Assembly: GCA_031271375.1 (NCBI GenBank)
Contig: JAISVU010000385.1
Location: 1 to 8,613 of the forward strand
Direction: 5' to 3'
DNA: 8,613 nt
DNA from: Clostridiales bacterium
GTDB taxonomy: Bacteria > Bacillota > Clostridia > Lachnospirales > WRAX01
A model generated the notes under the pieces. It did no database searches. It was not told the origin of the DNA and was given only the letters and a program-made list of their open reading frames with translations. Position 1 is the stretch's first letter. Each line of letters starts with the position of its first letter. Shown piece after piece: positions 1 through 6,046 of this stretch. The position numbers and the translations under genes were made by a program.

Positions 1-48
1 GCCCTGTGGCGCTGGGGCGAGGAATATAAGGAAAAGGTAAACAACTAA
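1..48 (+). CDS. 3' end of a truncated plus-strand gene, product unknown
   Basis: The frame starting at base 1 reads 15 sense codons, ALWRWGEEYKEKVNN, then TAA at 46-48. The composition (charged, Trp-containing, lysine-rich end) looks like an authentic C-terminus. It would converge on the GGDEF gene, whose stop lies 40 bases away. The fragment is too short to assign a family. I see no strong stem-loop plus T-run in 49-87. It could be a chance open frame, since 15 codons is little evidence. Confidence 0.35.
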   Translation, partial: ALWRWGEEYKEKVNN

Positions 49-87
49 GGCGGGGCAATCGTTATGCTCAGCCTTTTATTGTTGCGG

Positions 88-1266
88 TTATTTTTGTCGG
101 CTTATGACAACTCTGTCTCGGCCCGCGCGCTTGGCTTCGTACATAGCCTCGTCCGCCGATTTGAAGGCGGCGTCCATTGCCTGGTCTGAAGCCGGAACGC
201 CGGAAGAAACGCCAATGCTGACGGTGAAAGAAAAATCGGGCTGTTCGTCAAAGCGGGCTTTCCTCACTTCGTCGGTTATACGGTTGGCTACAAGTTCCGC
301 AGCGGCATTGTCGGAGTTTGGGAGCAGCATCAGAAATTCCTCGCCCCCGTAACGGCAGCTCAAATCGCTTCCGCGCAGGCATTTGTCAATCAGCGCGGCC
401 ATCCGCGCCAGCACCGCGTCCCCGAAAGCGTGTCCGTATGTGTCGTTAATCTGCTTAAAATGGTCAATATCCAGAAAAAGCGCCGAAACGGAAACACCGT
501 GGCGGCGGCTGTTCTTGAATACCATCGCCGCCGCGTCCAAAAACGCATGGCGGTTCGTCGCGCCGGTCAGACGGTCGGTAGTCGCCATGAGCAGCAGGGC
601 AGCGTCCGCTCGGTTCTTTACAATCATTGTGTAGGACGGCAGGGCAATCATAACTTGCAACAGAAGCGATAGGAATGTAATCGACTGTATTATATTCGTC
701 GTCAGTATTCCCATCGTCTGGTTATGCAGGCCGTACCATGCCCTGACCAGAAGCCCAATCAAAAAGACAGCGCAAAATATGGCGCTGGGTTTGACATAAG
801 GGCCGGCGTCGCGTGAGAGGAACATACGAAAGACCGGCAGTGCCATAATGAGGAAAACGCCCAGCGAGGCCATTGTAATGCGTATCCCGCCGAGCGGAAC
901 CGCAAACTCAACCGCGTTGAAGATAATTATTGAGCCAATCATCACGGAGCGCAGAAACCTATCCGTGAATTTCGAGTTTACCCTTAGAAGTTTAAGTATG
1001 CCCTTCCCCTCGAAGTAAAATCCTATAAAGAGCATTGTGTTCCCGAAGTTTACGGACAAAATTGAGGGGAGTATACCCCTGCCCGACGCCACAAAATAAT
1101 AGACCGCATGGCAAATCCGGGCTACAATAAAGAGCTTTGACAGCCTCTTTTCTTTTGCGAGGTCATCCCGGCTGTGGCATATAAATAAAAATAAAAGCGC
1201 GATGATATTTACCCAAAAGAGCGTGGGGAACAGCGAGTTCATGTCAATTAAAAATATCTTTTCCAA
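88..1266 (-). CDS. Membrane-anchored diguanylate cyclase (GGDEF domain)
   Basis: This 392-residue protein should condense two GTP into cyclic di-GMP at the inner face of the membrane. The first ~215 residues carry about six or seven hydrophobic segments (roughly 15-31, 43-60, 67-86, 107-124, 127-147, 161-179, 188-212), forming a membrane sensor of no class I recognise. The GGDEF domain follows: DRLTGATNRHAF at 231-242, FLDIDHFKQINDTYGH at 264-279, active-site GGEEF at 307-311 and SIGVS at 350-354. An RxxD inhibitory I-site (R298, D301) sits exactly five residues before GGEEF, so product inhibition is expected. The start is TTG at 1264-1266, chosen because GGAGGG lies six bases upstream of it; the first ATG is residue 9. 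The gene lies 32 bases downstream of the XRE gene on the same strand, so the two are probably co-transcribed. No EAL or HD-GYP domain is present. The input signal is unknown. Confidence 0.93.
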   Translation of the reverse strand: MEKIFLIDMNSLFPTLFWVNIIALLFLFICHSRDDLAKEKRLSKLFIVARICHAVYYFVASGRGILPSILSVNFGNTMLFIGFYFEGKGILKLLRVNSKFTDRFLRSVMIGSIIIFNAVEFAVPLGGIRITMASLGVFLIMALPVFRMFLSRDAGPYVKPSAIFCAVFLIGLLVRAWYGLHNQTMGILTTNIIQSITFLSLLLQVMIALPSYTMIVKNRADAALLLMATTDRLTGATNRHAFLDAAAMVFKNSRRHGVSVSALFLDIDHFKQINDTYGHAFGDAVLARMAALIDKCLRGSDLSCRYGGEEFLMLLPNSDNAAAELVANRITDEVRKARFDEQPDFSFTVSIGVSSGVPASDQAMDAAFKSADEAMYEAKRAGRDRVVISRQK

Positions 1267-1298
1267 AAAGCGCCCTCCAGACCGTAACAGTAATATGG

Positions 1299-1541
1299 TT
1301 AATTGTTCTTTGTCTTTTTTATCTGCGGTTCCAGCCCCAGGACATAATCAGCTGATGCCTTAAAATACTCGCATAGCTTTATGAAATGACGCATAGGCAG
1401 CTCTGTATCCAGCCGCTCATATCTTGCGTACATAGTTTGGGATATGCCTAAATAATCGGCCATGTTCTGCTGCGTCCGCTCGTTGTCCTTACGCAGCTCC
1501 CTTAATATTTCCATGTAATGTTTCAACAGATATTCCCCCAA
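1299..1541 (-). CDS. Small XRE-family (Cro/CI-type) transcriptional regulator
   Basis: This is an 80-residue single-domain DNA-binding protein. The helix-turn-helix runs from about residue 23 to 42 (TQQNMADYLGISQTMYARYE) and is followed by the usual XRE tail ELPMRHFIKLCEYFKASADYVLGL. There is no effector or protease domain. The longest frame starts at TTG (1539-1541) without a clear ribosome binding site. An internal ATG at residue 10 (1512-1514) gives MEILRELRKDNERTQ, which fits the usual N-terminus of such regulators equally well, so the start is uncertain. The gene faces a plus-strand promoter containing a perfect 9-bp-arm palindrome about 45 bp from its 5' end. That layout suggests it represses that promoter and possibly itself, which is inference from context. 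The GGDEF gene follows 32 bases downstream. Confidence 0.88.
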   Translation of the reverse strand: MGEYLLKHYMEILRELRKDNERTQQNMADYLGISQTMYARYERLDTELPMRHFIKLCEYFKASADYVLGLEPQIKKTKNN

Positions 1542-1582
1542 TGCGGCTTAGTTATTATTCTAACATAAAAATAAAAAATTTC

Positions 1583-1611
1583 TTGATTATAGTATATAAT
1601 TGTACTATAAT
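1583..1611 (+). promoter_or_regulatory. Sigma-A type promoter facing right
   Basis: A -35 element TTGATT (1583-1588), a 17-base spacer and a perfect -10 TATAAT (1606-1611) lie in an AT-rich stretch. They are followed at 1617-1624 by AAAGGAGA, a strong ribosome binding site placed 7 bases before the ATA at 1632. This would drive the relaxase remnant and probably the DUF1653 gene. The strand switch from the XRE gene occurs here. Confidence 0.75.
1586..1611. promoter_or_regulatory. Perfect palindrome over the -10 region, likely repressor operator
   Basis: ATTATAGTA (1586-1594) and its exact reverse complement TACTATAAT (1603-1611) flank an 8-base spacer. The right arm contains the -10 hexamer of the rightward promoter. 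The left arm read on the minus strand also ends in TATAAT and could act as -10 for the XRE gene, although I see no good matching -35. A dyad of this size overlapping a promoter beside an XRE gene is the usual form of an autoregulatory operator. That role is inferred. Confidence 0.6.
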
Positions 1612-1631
1612 TAGGGAAAGGAGAATCGGAC

Positions 1632-1730
1632 ATAGCCACCACAAAGCTAATCCGGGTACGCATCGGAAAAGGGCGAAGGTTGGCAAAGGCTATAATTACT
1701 GAAGGAGAGTCGCTTGCACTGTGCCAATAA
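1632..1730 (+). pseudogene. 5' remnant of a mobilisation relaxase gene with an ATA start
   Basis: After a good ribosome binding site, the frame from 1632 reads (I)ATTKLIRVRIGKGRR, then LAKAI, a short unrelated tail ITEGESLALCQ, and TAA at 1728-1730. From memory, the first part matches the N-terminus of Firmicute relaxases of integrative and mobilizable elements (pattern MATTRLMPLHIGKGR...). In those proteins this leads into the DYVENPEKT region, which is missing here. The codon at the start position is ATA rather than ATG, a single-base change, and everything beyond about codon 21 appears deleted. The remnant overlaps the DUF1653 start by 10 bases in another frame. The relaxase would nick oriT in an intact element; this copy cannot. 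Confidence 0.55.
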
Positions 1731-2035
1731 AAACAGGAAAGTACGTTCACTTTAAAGGAAATGAATATGAAGTTATTAATACGGCTACCCACAGCGAAAC
1801 GCAGGAAAATCTGGTCGTATACCGCGCTTTGTACGGCGACGGCAAGCTTTGGGCATGTCCGGCTTCAATGTGGAGTGAACTGGTTGAGCATGACGGCAAA
1901 CTCGTAAAGCGATTTACTCATATTGACGAAATCACGGCAAAAGAATATCCGATTGAGCTTCAATTTCCTGAAGTTATCCACAAGCGCAGTGATTCTTCCG
2001 ATAAAGTAAAAAACGGTGGAAAATCATCTGCTTGA
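1721..2035 (+). CDS. DUF1653 domain protein
   Basis: This is a 104-residue soluble protein whose residues 5-68 match the DUF1653 family. Hallmarks are the GKYVHFKGNEYEV start, HSETQENLVVYRALYGDG at 24-41, LWACPASMW at 43-51, and RFTHID at 64-69. The family is common in Firmicutes and often encoded near mobile or accessory genes; no biochemical role is established to my knowledge. The GTG start at 1721 begins exactly before the conserved domain. A GGAGAG site ends 11 bases upstream, slightly long spacing. The last ~25 residues (charged, rich in Ser and Lys) are not part of the domain. The TGA stop at 2033-2035 is followed, in the same frame, by the MutS2 remnant, so the tail may reflect a rearrangement joint. 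Confidence 0.85.
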   Translation: MPIKTGKYVHFKGNEYEVINTATHSETQENLVVYRALYGDGKLWACPASMWSELVEHDGKLVKRFTHIDEITAKEYPIELQFPEVIHKRSDSSDKVKNGGKSSA

Positions 2036-2296
2036 AAAGAACGCAAGAAGAACATCTCCCCGACGCTAGATCTGCGCGGCGACGCAACGGATATCGCGCT
2101 GGAGAAGGTGGATTCTTATTTATCCGGTGCCTATTTCGCGGGGCTTTAGACTATAACGATCGTCCACGGAAAGGGAACCGGCGCGCTGCGTTTCGCCGTG
2201 CAGGCCTTTCTCAAGACGCATCCTCATATAAAATCCTTCCGTAACGGGAACTTTGGCGAGGGGGATTTGGGCGTGACGATTGCTGCGTTGAAATAA
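2036..2296 (+). pseudogene. mutS2: Smr-domain tail of MutS2, broken by a stop codon
   Basis: Reading 2036-2296 in the frame of the preceding gene gives the C-terminal Smr domain of endonuclease MutS2: ISPTLDLRGDATDIALEKVD, SYLSGAYFAGL, then TAG at 2147-2149, then TITIVHGKGTGALRFAVQAF, KTHPHIKSFRNGNFGEGD, GVTIAALK and TAA. The LDLRG motif and the HGKGTG motif, both hallmarks of Smr nucleases, are visible. MutS2 is normally about 780 residues; the clamp and ATPase parts are absent from the window. The TAG replaces a residue just before the TITIVHGKG strand. There is no start codon with a ribosome binding site to make it an independent small Smr protein, so I call it a pseudogene fragment. MutS2 acts in ribosome-collision rescue and suppression of recombination when intact. 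Confidence 0.85.
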
Positions 2297-2311
2297 AGTG
2301 AGGGCAAGAAT

Positions 2312-2983
2312 ATGCGCATAAAAAGGGTTTTTTATTACTCGACGGCCTTTTCGGCTTTTGTGTTGTTGACTTTGGTCAGAGGCATGTTATTTTCTGATTT
2401 ATTGCCGCATTCAATAGCACCGCGTATTGCCCTGATTATTGCCGCGTGGTGGATTGCGTTGGTTCCTGTTCTACTGCTGATGAGATGGGATAAAACGAAA
2501 TTCTTCGAGTTGGGATTTACCGCGTCAAATCTATTTACGCAGATAGCGCTGGGTGTGTTTGCCGGCATTGTCCTTTCTGTACTTATGGCAGGTGTTTCTT
2601 ACGCGTTGGGTATACCCGTACGCGGTTCGCTATCCTTGTCAAGGTTTTTGTCGGAGAGCCTGCTTAATTTAGTGACAGTTGGTTTGGTCGAGGAGACTGT
2701 TTTTCGCGGGTACATCTATAAAAAACTATTTGATTACAGTAATAAGCGGCTTTTTACCGTAATTGTTTCGTCTGTATTGTTTGGATTATTCCATTTTGTT
2801 AATATGCCTTACCAGGGAGTAATAATCACGCTAATTCAAGTGGGCACTACCACGGTTATTGGCCTTGTTTTCTGCCTGTTACGTGTGATTAAAAAGACCT
2901 TTAACATGATATCCCTCATTGTTCTACATAGTGTTTATAATGAGGCCTTGGTGTTTTTTACCGCGCTGTTTCATTGGTTATGA
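2312..2983 (+). CDS. CPBP-family intramembrane metalloprotease (Abi/Rce1-like)
   Basis: This 223-residue, strongly hydrophobic protein has several membrane segments (about 8-26, 38-57, 74-98, 114-126, 147-164, 168-190, 198-219). The three catalytic signatures of the CPBP family are intact: EExxxR (E127, E128, R132 in EETVFRGY), FxxxH (F157, H161 in FGLFHF) and HxxxN (H206, N210 in HSVYNE). Such proteases cleave near the membrane. In bacteria they are linked to bacteriocin immunity or peptide maturation, while Rce1 processes prenylated proteins; the substrate here is unknown. The ATG at 2312 follows TGAGGG with 7 bases of spacing and lies 15 bases after the MutS2 remnant. No bacteriocin precursor is visible nearby. 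It is the longest intact gene of the otherwise decayed middle block. Confidence 0.9.
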   Translation: MRIKRVFYYSTAFSAFVLLTLVRGMLFSDLLPHSIAPRIALIIAAWWIALVPVLLLMRWDKTKFFELGFTASNLFTQIALGVFAGIVLSVLMAGVSYALGIPVRGSLSLSRFLSESLLNLVTVGLVEETVFRGYIYKKLFDYSNKRLFTVIVSSVLFGLFHFVNMPYQGVIITLIQVGTTTVIGLVFCLLRVIKKTFNMISLIVLHSVYNEALVFFTALFHWL

Positions 2984-3012
2984 AACAAGTTATTAACAGA
3001 GAGGGGTCACTT

Positions 3013-4747
3013 ATGCCAGTTAATGGGTATAGCCCGGAAGTACTACGCCGTGATGTTATCGCAATCCGTGAAGTCTGCGCGGAAAAGGATATAAGTCTGG
3101 CTATAGGCGCGCTAAAACGGTTGGCGTCCTTCCCCAATCCTGAGTTTTACAAGGTTCAGGCAATGAGGCGTACCACGTATAACATATCTCGTATAATCAC
3201 CTGTTTTGCGAAAGCGAGAAATATGTATCGTTACCTCGCGGTTTGGAGAGTGATGTCCATGACCTTCTACAGAGCACAGGCGCAAATATTGCGCTTGTTG
3301 ACGAAACCAACAGGGGCCGAGGTATTGATGTCACCTTTAAGGGCGAGCTGCGCGGGGAGCAATACGAAGCCGCCGCCGCGCTTCTTTCTCATGACAACGG
3401 CATTTTATCAGCGACTACGGCTTTCGGCAAAACTGTAATCGGAGCGTACTTAATAGCGCAGAAGAAAACAAATACGCTGATAATGGTACATCGCATGAAC
3501 CTTTTGACACAATGGATTGACCGCTTGAATGATTTTCTTTCAATCAACGAGGAATCGATAACCGAGTTGACGCCTACGGGACGCGAAAGAGGAAAGCATA
3601 TCATTGGACAGATAGGCGGCGGAAAAAACAACCCCAGCGGCATCATAGATGTAGCAGTTATGCAGTCCTTGGTGTCTGGCGAAGAGGTTAAGGAACTTGT
3701 GCGGGATTATGGCATGGTCGTCGTGGATGAATGTCATCATGTATCAGCCTTTAGCTTTGAACAGATTCTGAAAACCGTTAACGCAAAGCATGTGTACGGT
3801 TTAACAGCGACGCCGGTCCGGCGGGACGGTCACCATCCCATAATCTACATGCACTGCAGGAAGGTTGTATATAAGGTTGACGCCAAGAAACAGGCGGAGG
3901 AGCGGCCGTTTAATCACTTTATCATTCCGAGGTTTACAAGGTTTCAAAAGCCTGCGCATAGAGACTGCGAGTGGGGAATTAACGTAGTCGCACTGACAGG
4001 CGGATCAACGCAGAAGCAAAGCCGGGAACTCTTACAAAAAGTCGCCGATATTCCTGCTGACGAACCTTTCGCGCTCGTCGCCACAGGTAAGTATATAGGC
4101 GAGGGGTTCGATATGCCGCGTCTGGACACGCTTTTTCTGACAATGCCTGTATCATGGAAGGGAACAGTCCAGCAATACGCCGGGCGGTTACATCGCCTGT
4201 TTGAGGGCAAGGAAGAGGTGCAGGTTTACGATTACGTTGATGTCCATGTATCCATGTTGGAAAACATGTATCAAAAACGCTTGAAAAGCTACGCTTCCAT
4301 TGGATACAAAGCTAAGGGAAACACACAGCCGATAGAAGAAGTGCATTGTATTTATGACAATCACAACTTCTTTCCGGTCTATTCGGTTGATATTATGACC
4401 GCAAAAAGCGAGGTCCTTATCGTTAGTCCATTTTTAACAAAGAGGCGTGTTTTGCACGCTTTAAACTATATGCTATCCGCAGCTGCAATGATAACAATTG
4501 TCACAAAGCCGCCGGATAATTATAACGATAAAGACAAGGCTAAGATTGAGGAATGTATAGAACTGCTTAACGCACATAAAAAATCACCGTGATAATCAAG
4601 GATCGTATCCATCAAAAGTATGCGATTATGGATCAGCGTACAGTTTGGTATGGGAGCATCAACTTGCTGAGTTACGGTTCATCCGAGGAAAGCATTATGC
4701 GTATTGAAAGCGTTGATATCGCAGGTGAGTTGCTGATGGGGATATAA
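3013..4747 (+). pseudogene. Degenerate DEAD/DEAH helicase with PLD-like tail, TOTE-type
   Basis: Three frames together encode a superfamily 2 helicase. Frame one (from ATG 3013, GAGGGG six bases upstream) reads ALKRLASFPNPEFYKVQAMR, then shifts near 3208-3215 to SEKYVSLPRGLESDVHDLL. The main frame carries Walker A TAFGKT (nt 3417-3434), DECHH (3726-3740), GLTATP (3798-3815), GEGFD (4098-4112) and QYAGRLHR (4173-4196). After SPFLTKRR and the A-run at 4578-4583 the frame shifts again, to VIIKDRIHQKYAIMDQRTVW and YGSINLL, a phospholipase-D-like HxK half-motif, ending at TAA 4745-4747. About 55 residues including helicase motif IV seem missing near 3981. From memory it resembles the helicase half of TOTE conflict-system primase-helicases; the archaeo-eukaryotic primase domain is absent. 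One lesion might be an assembly error, but three support a dead gene. Confidence 0.8.
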
Positions 4748-4888
4748 TAATGACATAGCATACTTAACGAGGGGTTGCTCAGTCGCCCGCCTATACTGGG
4801 GGCGTCGCTGCGGATATCCAGGATTTTTGAGGAAACGGTTTTATAAACATAATATAAATCACTCCCCTTCAAACCGCTGCCGCTCCCG

Positions 4889-6046
4889 TTAAACACGCTC
4901 CAGCGTATCTAATACATAATCGGTAAACTCTTTTGCCGACGCGCCGCTGGCAAACGTCGTGACCTTTATTTTCTTCTCGGTCAGCGTACAGATATCCAAA
5001 GCCCTTTCCAGCTTGTCTTTTTCAGCGTAAAAGCCGATATGTCCGAGCATCATGACGCAGGCGCGCAGCAGACTGCAAGGATTGGCATATTCGCCTCTGC
5101 CGTGTTCCATCAGATACGGGGCCGTTCCATGTATGGCTTCAAACATGGCGTAGCGGTTTCCAATGTTGGACGAAGAGGCGGAACCAAGCCCGCCCTGATG
5201 CTCGGCGGCTATATCGGTAATGATGTCCCCGTAGAGATTCGGAAGCACTATGACCTCGATGCCTTTATTGAACTCGGGATCCATCATTTTAGCCGCCATC
5301 GCGTCAACCAGCTTTTCCTGAACCTCAATGCCGGGATAATCCGGCGCGGCCTTCCTTACGGCTTTGATGAAATTGCCGTCGGTCAACTTAATGATATTGG
5401 CTTTTGTCACAACTGTAACATTCTGTTTTCCGTTTTTACGGGCGTACTCAAAGGCGGCCCGGGCCACGCGGCCGCTGCCGAATCCCGTTTCAACCTTAAA
5501 GTCTATCGCATAATCCTCGGTAACTTGGATGCCCTTGTCGCCCAAAATATACTCGCCCTCTATATTCTCGCGGAAGAAAACCCAGTCGATATTCTTCTCG
5601 GGGATTTTGACGGGCCGCACGGCGGCGAACAAGTCCAACCGCCTGCGCAGGAGGCTGTTCGCGCTTACCAGGTTGGGCCAGGGGTCGCCCGCCTTCGGCG
5701 TAACCATCGGGCCTTTAAGCAGCGCGTGGCATTCCTTTATTTCGGAGAACACATCCTCGGGGAGCGATTCATTTTTTGCCGAGCGGTTCTCAATCGTCAT
5801 TCCCTCAATGAACTTGAGCCTTACTTTGCCGGTCTCAAGCTCCTTACTCATTAACGCGTTCAAAACCCTCACGGCTTGTTCCATGATAATAGGGCCGATC
5901 CCGTCGCCCGGTAGAATGCCTACTATAACATGGTCAAGCGCGGAAAAATCTATCGCTTCCGTGCTTCGCTTCATCTGCTCAACCCGCTCAAGCTCGGTCT
6001 TTATAAGCTCCGCGAAGCGCTCCGCCGCCGCCGCTGCCGCGTTCAT
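4889..6046 (-). CDS. icd: Isocitrate dehydrogenase, probably NAD-dependent
   Basis: This 385-residue enzyme of the isocitrate/isopropylmalate dehydrogenase family should oxidise isocitrate to 2-oxoglutarate in the cytoplasm. GILPGDGIGP is at 43-52. The substrate loop SANSLLRRRLDLF (S128, N130, R134) with R144 matches the S-x-N-x-x-x-R pattern of isocitrate rather than isopropylmalate enzymes. RENIEGEY at 159-166, catalytic K215 and metal-binding D274/D278 are present. After HGTAP (306-310) the sequence is YLMEHGRGEYANP, without the Lys-Tyr pair of NADP enzymes, so NAD is favoured but unproven. A ~38-residue N-terminal extension starts with six alanines and looks like an amphipathic helix. The ATG overlaps the argF stop by one base (TAATG), with GGAGGGG six bases upstream inside argF. 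It is the last gene of the operon and likely feeds glutamate for arginine synthesis. Isohomocitrate or tartrate relatives are less likely. Confidence 0.85.
   Translation of the reverse strand: MNAAAAAAERFAELIKTELERVEQMKRSTEAIDFSALDHVIVGILPGDGIGPIIMEQAVRVLNALMSKELETGKVRLKFIEGMTIENRSAKNESLPEDVFSEIKECHALLKGPMVTPKAGDPWPNLVSANSLLRRRLDLFAAVRPVKIPEKNIDWVFFRENIEGEYILGDKGIQVTEDYAIDFKVETGFGSGRVARAAFEYARKNGKQNVTVVTKANIIKLTDGNFIKAVRKAAPDYPGIEVQEKLVDAMAAKMMDPEFNKGIEVIVLPNLYGDIITDIAAEHQGGLGSASSSNIGNRYAMFEAIHGTAPYLMEHGRGEYANPCSLLRACVMMLGHIGFYAEKDKLERALDICTLTEKKIKVTTFASGASAKEFTDYVLDTLERV

Noticed and set aside
49..87. Possible terminator between the left-edge gene and the GGDEF gene
   Set aside because: Only short GGC/GCC and CAAT/ATTG matches with mismatches are visible, so no stable stem could be supported.
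1523..1792. Minus-strand open frame across the XRE/DUF1653 promoter region
   Set aside because: It overlaps the XRE 5' end, the palindrome, the relaxase remnant and the DUF1653 start, and its translation has no family character.
2147..2149. TAG in the Smr domain as a recoded sense codon
   Set aside because: argH and the argB-like gene in this window both end in TAG at their expected C-termini, so TAG acts as stop here, and the rest of MutS2 is missing anyway.
2032..2244. 70-residue plus-strand frame after DUF1653
   Set aside because: It is the wrong frame of the MutS2 Smr remnant, which reads clearly in the adjacent frame.
4769..4846. Short open stretch EGLLSRPPILGASLRISRIF... ending in TAA
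   Set aside because: It looks slightly protein-like but has no start, ribosome binding site or recognised family and is under 30 codons.
4836..4880. Possible stem CGGTTT/AAACCG as operon terminator after the dehydrogenase
   Set aside because: Only six pairs with a loop of about 30 bases and no adjoining T-run on either strand; not a credible intrinsic terminator.
4672..4896. Minus-strand 74-residue frame after the isocitrate dehydrogenase
   Set aside because: It runs antisense into the helicase tail, starts inside the dehydrogenase stop region without a good ribosome binding site, and shows no known motif.
5039..5854. Long plus-strand open frame opposite the isocitrate dehydrogenase
   Set aside because: It is antisense to a gene with a full set of family motifs, has no ribosome binding site I could identify and no recognisable domain; the GC-rich codons of the real gene keep it open.
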